Part shown: positions 1 through 8,246 of the stretch, piece after piece
Layout: each line of letters begins with the position of its first letter
Numbering within the stretch: the stretch's first letter is position 1
Assembly: GCA_031253625.1 (NCBI GenBank)
Contig: JAIRVZ010000066.1
Location: 1-35,458, forward strand
Origin: Dysgonamonadaceae bacterium
Lineage (GTDB): Bacteria > Bacteroidota > Bacteroidia > Bacteroidales > Azobacteroidaceae
Length of the DNA: 35,458 nt
Reading direction: 5' to 3'
The notes under the pieces: generated by a model
The model's input: only the letters and a program-made list of their open reading frames with translations
The model's database searches: none
What the model was told of the DNA's origin: nothing
Position numbers and translations under genes: made by a program

Positions 1-42
1 CCTTAAGTTTGCGGATTAAAAATGCTACCGCGATTAAATCTT

Positions 43-50
43 TACTTTTG
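43..50 (+). promoter_or_regulatory. -7 box for the bridge RNA
   Basis: TACTTTTG fits the Bacteroidota -7 consensus TAnnTTTG. Initiation 6-10 bases downstream would start the RNA at about 56-61, just before the outer stem of the predicted bridge RNA (68-74). No TTG or TTTG was seen at the usual -33 distance; ATG at 22-24 occupies that spot. Confidence 0.5.
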
Positions 51-56
51 TTGTAT

Positions 57-237
57 AAAAGGAAAGCTTTAACCGACTGACATGGGTGAACTTTGCGCGA
101 AACCAGACAATGCAGTCTATGGGCGGAATGAGACCCAGTCAGTCAAACTGAGGATACTAAATAGAATGTTAGGCTGGAATCCTATTTAAGGTTTTAGTAG
201 TCAACAGTTTTCGGTTAAAACTATCCAAATAATACAA
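57..237 (+). ncRNA. Predicted IS110 bridge RNA
   Basis: The RNA folds by eye into a closed three-way junction. The outer stem is 68-74 with 213-219. Hairpin 1 is 75-87 with 133-144: 12 pairs and one bulged A at 82. Its large loop has an apical AGAC/GTCT stem (105-108/115-118). Hairpin 2 is 145-150 with 205-210, then 155-161 with 193-199, with an apical TAGG/CCTA stem (170-173/181-184). Hairpin 1 fits the target-binding loop: GGGCGGAAT (121-129) is the exact reverse complement of the right flank 1306-1314, and TTTGCG (92-97) equals the left flank 8-13. Hairpin 2 fits the donor-binding loop: ATAGAAT (161-167) equals the right terminus 1301-1307, and TTTAA (185-189) is complementary to the left terminus 16-20. 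The size of about 180 nt and the guide order match known IS110 bridge RNAs. Transcript ends are estimates. Confidence 0.8.
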
Positions 238-249
238 TTGAACAAAAGT

Positions 250-1263
250 ATGGAAAAAAGTTTATTTATTGTGATTGATTTTTCAAAAAAGACATTCGAT
301 GTATCTGTAATACATCAAACTAATCTTCAAGAAGTAGATTACCGGCAGTTTGAGAATAGTAAAGAAGGCTGTATTTCTTTGATAAAATGGATTAAATCAT
401 TAACAGCCTATCCGCGAGAACAATGGTTGTTTTGTGGCGAACACACGGGCTTGTACAGTATTTGTTTGAGTGAACATTTAGTGAAACAAGGTCTGTCACT
501 TTGGTTGGAAAATCCGTTGCAAATTAAGCATTCAAGCGGGATAAAGCGAGATAAAACGGACAAGGTTGACAGTCGCGAAATCGCTTTTTATGCTTATCGC
601 TTTCAAGACAGATCGCGAGTTTATCAATTACCAGATAAGACATTAAAATCACTCGAACTGTTGCTGTCATATCGAGAACGTTTGTTAGTCAATAAGCACA
701 GCTTGTTGGTCTCTTCCACCGAACTCAGACAAGTTATTCAACGCAATCCCACTTATGACCAGTCAAAAAAAGATATTGATCGTATCAACAAGGAAATAAA
801 AGAAATAGAAAGCCGTATGCTCGAAGAAATAGGCAAAGATGCAGACTTACAAGAAAATTATGATCTTGTCAGTTCCATCAAAGGAGTTGCGTTGATCAAT
901 ACCGTAGCGATTTTGATTGCGACACAGAACTTTACTCGCTTTGACAATAGTCGTCAGTTTGCTTGTTATTCAGGCATGGCACCTTTCGGCAGACAATCCG
1001 GAACAAGTGTCAACAGTAAACCCCGAGTCAGTAGTTTAGCGAATAAAAAGATCAAAGTCTTGTTGACACAGGCCGCCCGATGTGCTATCAATTACGACCC
1101 TAATATCCGGCAGTATTACGAACGAAAACGCTCAGAAGGAAAAGATAATTGGCTTATTATAAATAATATCAGAAACAAAATGATACACAGAATATTTGCG
1201 ATAGTGAAAAATAAACAACTTTATCAAGTGGAGTATAGAAATCACTTGGAAAAAGTTGCTTAA
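250..1263 (+). CDS. IS110-family transposase (DEDD/serine recombinase)
   Basis: This recombinase would cut and join donor and target DNA under guidance of the upstream bridge RNA. The N-terminal RuvC-like DEDD domain shows an Asp in the stretch VIDFSKKTFDV, a Glu in CGEHTG, and the DKTDKVDSREIA motif giving the last two Asp residues. A coiled-coil-like linker follows (about residues 170-200). The C-terminal Transposase_20 domain has SGMAPFGRQSGTSV, whose Ser before Gly-Thr is the expected nucleophile. The protein is 337 residues from the ATG at 250, normal for the family. An in-frame TTG at 238 would add four residues and seems less likely. The reading frame is intact, so the element may be active. 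The start lies 31 bases past the outer stem of the bridge RNA. Confidence 0.93.
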   Translation: MEKSLFIVIDFSKKTFDVSVIHQTNLQEVDYRQFENSKEGCISLIKWIKSLTAYPREQWLFCGEHTGLYSICLSEHLVKQGLSLWLENPLQIKHSSGIKRDKTDKVDSREIAFYAYRFQDRSRVYQLPDKTLKSLELLLSYRERLLVNKHSLLVSSTELRQVIQRNPTYDQSKKDIDRINKEIKEIESRMLEEIGKDADLQENYDLVSSIKGVALINTVAILIATQNFTRFDNSRQFACYSGMAPFGRQSGTSVNSKPRVSSLANKKIKVLLTQAARCAINYDPNIRQYYERKRSEGKDNWLIINNIRNKMIHRIFAIVKNKQLYQVEYRNHLEKVA

Positions 1264-1335
1264 AAATGAAAATATTAACAGTTTTTATTTGGTGGGAAAC
1301 ATAGAATTCCGCCCGTGCTTGTTGCACAACATAAG

Positions 1336-1343
1336 CAAAGATA
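1336..1343 (-). promoter_or_regulatory. Orphan minus-strand -7 box beside the insertion sequence
   Basis: Read on the minus strand, 1343-1336 is TATCTTTG, followed by C, a strong TAnnTTTG match. It points left into the insertion sequence and lies downstream of trxB, so it cannot serve trxB. It may have driven a gene left of the window that the insertion now separates from its promoter. The poly-A/T tract at 1353-1380 lies upstream of it, and no clear -33 TTG was seen. Confidence 0.35.
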
Positions 1344-1463
1344 CACAGATTCTAAAAAAAAACTTCTTTTTTTCTTTTTTTGTTCATTAAGAAATGGTTA
1401 ACTTTATGGTATCTAATTACTTATGCCATGCAAGGACGAAAAATACTTCTTGTCTGTTTTTGC

Positions 1464-2402
1464 TTATACTGCATTTAGAAAACGTCCGGCCTCGATGCCT
1501 GCCATGCAGCCGGCTGCCGCAGCTGTAATTGCTTGTTTATAGGTAGGATCGGCTACATCGCCGGCAACGAAAACTCCTGGAATATTTGTTTTGGGTGTTC
1601 CCGGAATTGTTTTGATATATCCCTGTTCGTCTGTTTCTAAATAAGATTTGAAGATTTCGGAGTTAGGATTATGTCCGATTGCTAAAAAGAAACCGTCGAT
1701 AGCGATGTCTACTTTTTCTTCGTTGAGTTCTCCCATGTTTTTCACTAAATGGGCACCTTCTACACCGTTTTCTCCAAACAATCCGATAGTATTGTGCTTG
1801 AATAATATTTCGATTTTAGGATGTGCCAACACTCTTTCTTGCATAATTAGCGAAGCGCGGAAATGGTCTTTCCTGACTATCAAATATACTTTCGATGCTA
1901 ATCCTGCCAAATAAATAGCTTCTTCACAGGCGGTATCTCCTCCTCCGACAACAGCAACGACTTTTTTTCTGTAAAAGAATCCATCGCAGGTGGCACAGGC
2001 TGAAACTCCTTGTCCTGCATATTTTTGTTCGTCGGGAAGTCCTAAGTATTTCGCGGAAGCTCCGGTGGCTATTATTAAAACGTCTGTTTCAATTAATTTT
2101 GTTCCGTCGATGGTGATTTTGTATGGAGATTGCGATAAATCGGCAGCAACAGCGATTCCCGAACGGATGTCTGCTCCAAAACGTTGCGCCTGTTTGCGCA
2201 AATCTTCCATCAGGTCGAGGCCGGTGATTCCTTCCGGATATCCGGGGAAATTTTCGACTTCTGTGGTGGTGGTTAATTGTCCTCCGGGCTGTATTCCTTC
2301 GTATAATACCGGGTTGAGTTCTGCTCTGGCAGCATAAATAGCGGCTGTGAATCCGGCCGGACCGGAGCCAATAATAAGGCAGCGGGTTTTTTCTGTTCGC
2401 AT
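1464..2402 (-). CDS. trxB: Thioredoxin reductase
   Basis: This cytoplasmic flavoenzyme passes electrons from NADPH to thioredoxin. It has 312 residues, normal for the low-molecular-weight class. The FAD-binding GSGPAG lies at residues 12-17. The redox-active Cys-Ala-Thr-Cys is at 136-139, followed by DGFF. The NADPH-binding motif GGGDTACEEA starts at 153. The C-terminal FAD motif GDVADPTYKQAITAAAAGC is present. It is the last gene of a tight minus-strand run, 3 bases after the LolA-like gene, so it is probably co-transcribed with lolA and the secreted nuclease. A link between its redox role and secretion is possible but not shown by the sequence. Confidence 0.96.
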   Translation of the reverse strand: MRTEKTRCLIIGSGPAGFTAAIYAARAELNPVLYEGIQPGGQLTTTTEVENFPGYPEGITGLDLMEDLRKQAQRFGADIRSGIAVAADLSQSPYKITIDGTKLIETDVLIIATGASAKYLGLPDEQKYAGQGVSACATCDGFFYRKKVVAVVGGGDTACEEAIYLAGLASKVYLIVRKDHFRASLIMQERVLAHPKIEILFKHNTIGLFGENGVEGAHLVKNMGELNEEKVDIAIDGFFLAIGHNPNSEIFKSYLETDEQGYIKTIPGTPKTNIPGVFVAGDVADPTYKQAITAAAAGCMAGIEAGRFLNAV

Positions 2403-2405
2403 AAT

Positions 2406-3056
2406 TTATCTTAAATCAATGATTTCAACATCAGGAAACTTTTTTTTATCGAATACAAAGTTAGAATCCGGCAGTGTTTGTTTCGTTTTGTATGAGTTGA
2501 TGTATATAATATTTTGTAAATTGTTTTTGTAGAAGATTGTGAACATTACAGGCATGTAATCTTCTTTATTTATTTGCACTGTAATTTTTTGTATCTCTCC
2601 TTTTTTATTACTTGGAGTCAGTTCTATTTCGTAGACATTCCGTTGTTTTATATCTTTTTTCTCACCGATAAATTTATAATTGCTGCCTTTTCTGAACATG
2701 TCGAAAATGAAGGAAGGATTTATCATTTGAACTTCTTCTTCACTTGGCTCGGTGATATTCACTTCTTCGCTTTCTTTTTGGTAAACCCATTGTGTTTTGC
2801 CGTCGAACCACGAATCTATATCGGGAGTAGAGAAGTGAAATTTGTTTCCCTTCATTTGTATGTGTCCGTCGAAACTGTAAGTCGTTTTTGCCTTTTCATC
2901 TTTTATGTTCATGGTAAAGGAAGCAGAGATGGCTCCTGCTTCGGCATATTTTTGCGAAGATAAATCCAGTATTTCTTTTGCTTTTGCATCTTTTTGAGCA
3001 AAAACTTGCATAGAGCATGCTGAAATTACAGCAATAATAAATAAAACTTTCTTCAT
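2406..3056 (-). CDS. LolA-like outer-membrane lipoprotein carrier
   Basis: A 216-residue periplasmic protein with a clear signal peptide (residues 1-20, ending VFA before Gln). The mature part fits the LolA family: an early amphipathic helix, then alternating beta strands with motifs such as FDGHIQMKGNKFHFSTPD and WFDGKTQWVYQKESEEVNI, a shape used to chaperone lipoproteins from the inner to the outer membrane. It lies 3 bases after the endonuclease I gene and 3 bases before trxB. Bacteroidota often carry several LolA paralogues. This one may serve the surface lipoprotein of the neighbouring operon, but that is inference from position. A general LolA role is equally possible. Confidence 0.88.
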   Translation of the reverse strand: MKKVLFIIAVISACSMQVFAQKDAKAKEILDLSSQKYAEAGAISASFTMNIKDEKAKTTYSFDGHIQMKGNKFHFSTPDIDSWFDGKTQWVYQKESEEVNITEPSEEEVQMINPSFIFDMFRKGSNYKFIGEKKDIKQRNVYEIELTPSNKKGEIQKITVQINKEDYMPVMFTIFYKNNLQNIIYINSYKTKQTLPDSNFVFDKKKFPDVEIIDLR

Positions 3057-3059
3057 TGT

Positions 3060-4478
3060 TTACTTGTTTGCATTGACAACTGTTTTTAAGGCCTTTCCAT
3101 TGAGTTGAATGATATAAATACCGGATTGAGGACATTTGAATTCCTGCCATTGGCCTGTTCCTTTTTCTGAGTGTATTAACTTCCCAAGAGAATCATAAAT
3201 TGATACTCTGTCGTTGGGAGCGTATGTTCTGAAATTGATAATGTCGTTTTGAACGTACAAATCAGGAGATTGTGCTCCGATCGGAATTATTCCGGAACCG
3301 TTTTCGCTGCAAATTCCTTTCAAATATACAACGGAACTTCCCTTCATTCCACCATCCTGAATGATTAGAGTAGTGGTGTGTTCACCATATTCTTTCGGGT
3401 TATAAAAAACTTCGAGATCATAACCTTCCTCTGAATTTACTATATTTGCCGGAGCAGTTTTTGAACTTATATTGAAGTATCCTGCATTTCCGCCCCAGAG
3501 CATGATAGAAACATTTCCTGTTAAATTGAGTCCTTTCAAAACGACGGTTTGCGATACTTCCGAATTTTTTTGTATTTCCCCGAAATATAAGTCGGTCAAA
3601 TTGACCGGAGTAACCAATACTGCTTCGTGGGCATAATATTGATCCGGCAGTTTAAATGTGTAGGAAACAGAATCACCCCAAATATATTCTGCCAATTGAG
3701 GGAAATCAATAAACGGATTACGGTTGTTTTGGTAACGAAATACTTCTTCGTTTCGATCACGTTCTTTTTGGCTTACGGGATCGGCTCGATGCCATTCCAA
3801 GATCATATTTTTCGACCAATTCTGAAAAACGGGATATGTCTCTTTATTGAACATATACAATGATTCGGTTCTCCATTGCTGTGCATAATCTTCGTAGCAG
3901 GTAACCATATACATATAGATACGGGCAAAATCGCCTTTATATTCATCGGCCGGTTCGAATGCTCTTTGAGAAGGCCCACCGGGATATACGTTCGGCCCGA
4001 TTTTAGTGACACCATTATTGAAACTGAGAGAACTTCCTGTTACTCCCAGCATATTGTTTGACTTGGCCATATTGGCTTGATTGTCAGATGGGTATAAATG
4101 ATTCAGGTCGGTATATGCATTGTCTTTTTCGTTCGCAGGCGACGGGTTCCACCAGCTTTTAGGCAATGAATGTTCTCTATCCATGCCTGAAACGGAACTA
4201 TAACTATTGGTAGGCGGATTATAATACCTGACGTTGCTGGAATACATATCCCACACAGAACCATCCGGTTTTACGTCGGTTGTACGGAAATAATACCAAA
4301 GGTTGTTGTATCTCAAAACCGTATGTTCTTTGAGTATTTTGTGCAAGGCGGTTTTCAGTTCGCTCTTTTGCTTTTCGTCGACAGAATTATAATATCCGAC
4401 CGGAATTTGTCCGAAAACAGATAATTGGAGAGCAAAAATCAGGAATATACCTGAAATGATTATTTTTTTCATCATCAT
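3060..4478 (-). CDS. Secreted endonuclease I with T9SS tail
   Basis: A 472-residue secreted nuclease. A signal peptide spans residues 1-24. The Endonuclease I (EndA/NucM) domain spans roughly 25-265 with the active-site stretch GMDREHSLPKSWW (catalytic His 103) and the metal-binding region DLNHLYPSDNQANMAKSN (124-141), so it is predicted to cut DNA and perhaps RNA without sequence preference. An Ig-like module follows (about 290-395; NLTGNVSI, VFYNPKEYGEHTTTLII), then a type A T9SS sorting tail (about 405-472) predicting export through the outer membrane and surface attachment. Three consecutive ATG codons begin the gene. A terminator and its own -7 box lie upstream, so it is separate from the large operon at 4630-14249, although it shares that operon's Ig-like module. 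Confidence 0.95.
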   Translation of the reverse strand: MMMKKIIISGIFLIFALQLSVFGQIPVGYYNSVDEKQKSELKTALHKILKEHTVLRYNNLWYYFRTTDVKPDGSVWDMYSSNVRYYNPPTNSYSSVSGMDREHSLPKSWWNPSPANEKDNAYTDLNHLYPSDNQANMAKSNNMLGVTGSSLSFNNGVTKIGPNVYPGGPSQRAFEPADEYKGDFARIYMYMVTCYEDYAQQWRTESLYMFNKETYPVFQNWSKNMILEWHRADPVSQKERDRNEEVFRYQNNRNPFIDFPQLAEYIWGDSVSYTFKLPDQYYAHEAVLVTPVNLTDLYFGEIQKNSEVSQTVVLKGLNLTGNVSIMLWGGNAGYFNISSKTAPANIVNSEEGYDLEVFYNPKEYGEHTTTLIIQDGGMKGSSVVYLKGICSENGSGIIPIGAQSPDLYVQNDIINFRTYAPNDRVSIYDSLGKLIHSEKGTGQWQEFKCPQSGIYIIQLNGKALKTVVNANK

Positions 4479-4526
4479 AGTTTTATGTCTATATTGTTAT
4501 ACCCATTAAATTTTTGTAAGTATCAG

Positions 4527-4534
4527 CAAAGGTA
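4527..4534 (-). promoter_or_regulatory. -7 box for the endonuclease I operon
   Basis: The minus strand reads TACCTTTG here, a good TAnnTTTG match, about 49 bases upstream of the first ATG at 4478. It lies between the upstream operon's terminator and the nuclease gene. A -33 TTTG at correct spacing was not found. Confidence 0.55.
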
Positions 4535-4547
4535 ATGATTTTTTAGC

Positions 4548-4567
4548 AAAAAGCATATATGCTTTTT
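4548..4567. other. Perfect 20-bp palindrome
   Basis: AAAAAGCATATATGCTTTTT is a perfect palindrome lying just upstream of the endonuclease I -7 box and just downstream of the operon terminator. It could be a second weak bidirectional terminator or an operator for the nuclease operon. Confidence 0.5.
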
Positions 4568-4568
4568 A

Positions 4569-4608
4569 AAAAAGGTTTGGGCAACCCTCAATGATAGAGT
4601 TGCCCAAA
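4569..4608 (-). terminator. Rho-independent terminator of the TonB receptor operon
   Basis: TTTGGGCAA (4576-4584) pairs with TTGCCCAAA (4600-4608); CTC/GAG extends the stem past a 2-base bulge. On the minus strand the stem is followed by CC and a run of T. It sits 22 bases after the stop of the 1204-residue protein gene and ends the minus-strand operon. Confidence 0.8.
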
Positions 4609-4629
4609 ATCCTATAGTTGAATAAGTTG

Positions 4630-7600
4630 TTATCTGTTGATTATTTTGACGGTTTGAATATTATTTCCCGATACAATTTTAATCACAAAGACTCCTTTTT
4701 GAGCGACCGCTACAACATCGTTTGATGCTGTGGCTTTTTGAGAAACCATCAATCGACCTACTACGTCGTAGACATAGATATTCGCCGGTTCGGGCAGGTT
4801 GCTCAAATAAATATTATTGCCTACGGAGTACGCATTAATTTCATTGGTAACTACTTGGCGAGAACCATATATCGTACAATCGGGATTAGAGTTGTAAATA
4901 ACTTCTTCTTCGTATGTTACATCAATATCAGTAATATATACAGCTCCACCTTCAGATGTTATCTTAATCCTGTTAACTTGTGCAACCTTGTCTAAATTTG
5001 CGACTTCAACAGAGCCTCCCGTAGATGCTACGGTGTTGGCAGAAGTACCGAGAACTATATCTCCGCTTTCGTTTGCAATTTTAAATCTTCTGTTGGCAGC
5101 GGTATTGTCGGCATAAGTAATCTTAACAGTACTCACGATTCCATCGAATTCGGGCGACAAGATGTAACTACCTGCAGCTCCGCCCGTACCTGTCGTGTTT
5201 ATTTGCACGTATGCCGTTGGAGTGAGTGTGATAGCCATTTGGCCTGTCCATTCTCCTGATTCGCTTGATATACTTCTGTCGCTATAACCACCGCTTACAT
5301 TGTTTGCTACAATTTCTTCTTGCGTGAGCGATGCTGTAAATATTTCACCTATATGTTTATATACAGCATACAATGTAATACTACCGGAAGGAGTGAGTAT
5401 ATCTCCGGCATGATAACATGCAGGAGCGATTGTTGTTTCACTTACGGATGTTTCTGCCCAACCGATAAATTCCCAACCTTCACAAGCCGTAGGGGTTGTT
5501 TCCGGAATAGCGATTTCGCCACACACGGTTTGCAATTCTTCGAATATTTCACCTTTATTCTTAAGTGTTACGGTATATACGGCCGGAGCATCAGGATTTA
5601 CTTGGAAGTTGATAGTAATAGTTACATCGTCTTCAAGTCCTGTTACCGTAAATTCGTCGCCATCTTGTGTTACAATAGCTTTTCCTGCAGGTGTCACCGT
5701 ATATGCAGGAGTTGCATAATTGTATAAACACGATGTAGGTATTGCGGTAATAACATTGTCTTCCAAACTTACAGTACCGTAGTTTTCGTTGTTTGATTCG
5801 GCGGTAATACTATATAGAGGCGGTGTAATGGCTGTAGCTATCAGGACAATGGATAAGTCATCAATTCTCCAGTTAATAGTACCTGATGCAGCATTACCGG
5901 CTCCGTCATATCCGTAAAGTCTGAATGTTACGGGATTATTGTTTGCTGTTGCAAAAGTCAGTCCGGAATTTGATTTTAAAGCCCACGGATTACCGCTTAC
6001 CGTAATCTCTCCGCCTGCAATTTCAGTTGCGTAATTGTTGACCGACGAACGTAATGAGTAAGCAGCCGGACCGGTATTTGTAGAGCGAGTTCCGAAAGAA
6101 ATGGCAGAAAGCGCAATACTATAACCGGCATCCGGAGTAACAGTAAACTCAAAATAGGCGCTTCCGGAGGCTCCGGTATTAAGTGCATCGGTACGGGCAG
6201 CATTACCTGCATTGTATTGTCCACTTGCACCTGCATATCCCGACGAAGCCGAGCCTGTAGATAAGAAAGCTGCTACCGTACCGTTGCTATTGCCGATAGA
6301 TATATCGCTTACAGATACATCAACATCGGTTTCCAACAAAGTTGGCGATGGATTTGCAGCACTTGTACCGAAATTCCAGTAAAAAGTAGCTTGTCCTTCT
6401 ACAGGAGGTGCGATTCCCGCACCGGTCAAGGCAACGACTTTATCTTGCGCACCGGTTGAACTGATAACGATACTTGCTGTATAATCTCTTACTTCAGTCG
6501 GATTAAATACAACCGATAACGTTCCGCCTGTTGCAGCCGCCCATGTAGTTTCTGTGATGGTAAACGCATCGGCATCCGTACCTTCTTTTGCGTATAAAAT
6601 ATTACCTGTCAGGTTTTCTCCCGAAACGGTAAGCGTTTGTGCTGCTGATTCAGTATCTGTAGTAATATCTCCAAATGCCAAATTTGCAGGAGAAACAGAA
6701 AGAACAGGAGTCGCTACGCTAATTGCCGTTGCAGACAGAATAAGAGATAAATCATCAATTCTCCAATTGATGGTGCCTGAGCCCGGGCTACCGGTTCCGG
6801 CATATCCATAAAGTCTGAATGTTACAGGGCTATTGTCTGCCGTTTCAAAAGTCAAATCAAGATTTGATTTCAATGTCCATGGATTACCGGTTACCATAAT
6901 ATCTCCGCCTGTAATTTCAGTCGCGTAATTGTCGACCGACGAACGCAAAGAATAAGCCGCAGCACCGGTATTTGTAGAGCGGGTTCCAAAAGACATGGCA
7001 GAAAGCGCAATACTATAACCGGCATTCGGAGTAACAGTAAATTCAAAATAGGCACTTCCGGAGGCTCCGGTATTGAGTGCTCCGGCACGGGCAGCATTAC
7101 CTGCATTGTATTGTGCACTTGCGCCCATATATCCCGATGAGGCCGAACCTGTGGATATGAAAGTAGCTAACGTTCCAAGTGTATTGCCGATAGAAATATC
7201 ACTTACAGTTAAATTCGCAATGGTTCCCGATGGAGCCGGATTCGCAGCATCCGTACCAAAATCCCAGTAATGAGTCGGATCGCTTACGGGAGGAAGTACC
7301 CCTGCACCGGTTAAAGTAACCGTTTGATCTTGTGCACCGGTTGAACTGATAACAATACTTGCTGTATAATTTTTAACATCAGTCGGATTAAATACAACCG
7401 ACAATATTCCGCCTGTTGCAGCCGACCATGCAGTTTCTGTAATGGTAAACGCAGCAGCATCCACACCATTCTTTGCATAAGTAATATTACCTGTTAAGTT
7501 TTCTCCAGAAGCAGTAAATGTTTGTGCCGTTGAGGTTGTATTTTGGGTAACATTTCCAAATGGTAAATTTGCAGGGGAAACAGAAAGAGAGGGAGTTGCA

Positions 7601-8244
7601 GGGCCGCCGATTGTTGATGCAGTCAGAACAATAGATAAGTCATCAATTTTCCAATTAATAGTATTATTCGCTGCACTACCACTACCACTGTGACCATAAA
7701 TTCTAAATGTTACGGCACTTTCTGATTCAAAAGTCAATCCGGGATTTGATTTCAAAGCCCATGGGTTACCGCTTACAGTAATTGTTCCACTTGTGATTTC
7801 AGTTGCATAACTATCGACCGATGAACACAATGAATATGCTGCCGGTCCGGTGTTTGTTGATCTCGTACCGAAAGATATGGAAGAAAAACTGAATTTGTAA
7901 CCGACAGCAGGAGTAACCGTAAACTCGAAGTAGGCACTTCCGGTAGCACCAATGTTAAGCGCACCGGTACGGGCTGCATTACCGGCATTACCGCCTCCAC
8001 TTGCACCTGTGTACCCGGAAGAGGCAGATGTTGTGGTTACGAAACCTCCACTTATCGTACCAAGTGTATTGCCGATAGTAATATCACTTACTGTTAAATT
8101 GGCATCGGTTCCCGCCGGGGTTGCGTTAAGAGTGGTAGCAGTACCAAAATCCCAGTAATAAGTTGTTTGAGCACTTACGCCCAAACAACTTATGGTAAAA
8201 ATAGTCCCAAGCAATACCGTTTTTAGTAAATTAATAGTTTTCAT
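4630..8244 (-). CDS. Large repeat-built T9SS surface protein
   Basis: A 1204-residue secreted protein with no recognisable catalytic domain. A signal peptide covers residues 1-25. Three copies of a jelly-roll-like module of about 185 residues follow (26-210, 322-508, 617-805; each begins YYWDFGT or YWNFGT and contains ISFGTRSTNTG or close variants). The first two are each followed by an Ig/choice-of-anchor-like module (LSVSPANL, GENLTGNI, VVFNPT). Then come an InlB-type Listeria-Bacteroides repeat (about 885-965, GWEFIGWAE), another beta-rich module (about 965-1115) and a type A T9SS sorting tail (about 1125-1204, ending VKIINR). It starts 2 bases after the preceding gene, so translation is probably coupled. 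A binding or scaffold role at the cell surface is likely; the ligand is unknown. It is the last gene of the operon. Confidence 0.9.
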   Translation of the reverse strand: MKTINLLKTVLLGTIFTISCLGVSAQTTYYWDFGTATTLNATPAGTDANLTVSDITIGNTLGTISGGFVTTTSASSGYTGASGGGNAGNAARTGALNIGATGSAYFEFTVTPAVGYKFSFSSISFGTRSTNTGPAAYSLCSSVDSYATEITSGTITVSGNPWALKSNPGLTFESESAVTFRIYGHSGSGSAANNTINWKIDDLSIVLTASTIGGPATPSLSVSPANLPFGNVTQNTTSTAQTFTASGENLTGNITYAKNGVDAAAFTITETAWSAATGGILSVVFNPTDVKNYTASIVISSTGAQDQTVTLTGAGVLPPVSDPTHYWDFGTDAANPAPSGTIANLTVSDISIGNTLGTLATFISTGSASSGYMGASAQYNAGNAARAGALNTGASGSAYFEFTVTPNAGYSIALSAMSFGTRSTNTGAAAYSLRSSVDNYATEITGGDIMVTGNPWTLKSNLDLTFETADNSPVTFRLYGYAGTGSPGSGTINWRIDDLSLILSATAISVATPVLSVSPANLAFGDITTDTESAAQTLTVSGENLTGNILYAKEGTDADAFTITETTWAAATGGTLSVVFNPTEVRDYTASIVISSTGAQDKVVALTGAGIAPPVEGQATFYWNFGTSAANPSPTLLETDVDVSVSDISIGNSNGTVAAFLSTGSASSGYAGASGQYNAGNAARTDALNTGASGSAYFEFTVTPDAGYSIALSAISFGTRSTNTGPAAYSLRSSVNNYATEIAGGEITVSGNPWALKSNSGLTFATANNNPVTFRLYGYDGAGNAASGTINWRIDDLSIVLIATAITPPLYSITAESNNENYGTVSLEDNVITAIPTSCLYNYATPAYTVTPAGKAIVTQDGDEFTVTGLEDDVTITINFQVNPDAPAVYTVTLKNKGEIFEELQTVCGEIAIPETTPTACEGWEFIGWAETSVSETTIAPACYHAGDILTPSGSITLYAVYKHIGEIFTASLTQEEIVANNVSGGYSDRSISSESGEWTGQMAITLTPTAYVQINTTGTGGAAGSYILSPEFDGIVSTVKITYADNTAANRRFKIANESGDIVLGTSANTVASTGGSVEVANLDKVAQVNRIKITSEGGAVYITDIDVTYEEEVIYNSNPDCTIYGSRQVVTNEINAYSVGNNIYLSNLPEPANIYVYDVVGRLMVSQKATASNDVVAVAQKGVFVIKIVSGNNIQTVKIINR
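5830..8169 (-). repeat. Three in-gene tandem copies, period about 885-890 bp
   Basis: Module copies lie at about 7615-8169, 6720-7280 and 5830-6392, separated by Ig-module copies at about 7290-7610 and 6400-6715. Copies 2 and 3 are very close at DNA level: the stretches near 7027 and 6137 differ at only a few positions over tens of bases. Copy 1 has diverged more. This suggests recent duplication or gene conversion and a chance of copy-number change. Confidence 0.85.
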
Positions 8245-8246
8245 AA

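Larger units (their letters stand above)
15..1305 (+). mobile_element. IS110-group insertion sequence with bridge RNA
   Basis: This is an insertion sequence of about 1.29 kb holding one DEDD/serine recombinase gene and a long left non-coding end. No terminal inverted repeats were seen, as expected for IS110. The ends were inferred from the encoded RNA. The trinucleotide ATT occurs at both edges (15-17 and 1306-1308). Outside it, the left flank reads TTTGCGG and the right flank reads CCGCCC, and both resemble the guides in the target-binding loop. Inside it, the right terminus ATAGAAT (1301-1307) is repeated in the donor-binding loop. The empty site would read TTTGCGG-ATT-CCGCCC. The exact core could be AT, TT or ATT, so the ends are uncertain by 1-3 bases. 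The right non-coding end is only about 45 bases and the left about 235, which places it in the IS110 rather than the IS1111 group. Confidence 0.85.

Noticed and set aside
1264..1305. IS1111-type element with its guide RNA downstream of the recombinase
   Set aside because: Only about 45 bases remain between the stop codon and the inferred right end, too short for a bridge RNA. The left end carries the structure instead.
5997..8006. Series of similar minus-strand open frames (5997-6236, 6891-7118, 7773-8006) inside the 1204-residue gene
   Set aside because: They recur at the same place in each internal repeat and are only out-of-frame shadows of the repeated module.
5830..8169. CRISPR-like regular repeats
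   Set aside because: The repeats are hundreds of bases long, lie in frame within one coding gene, and have no short direct repeats with unique spacers.
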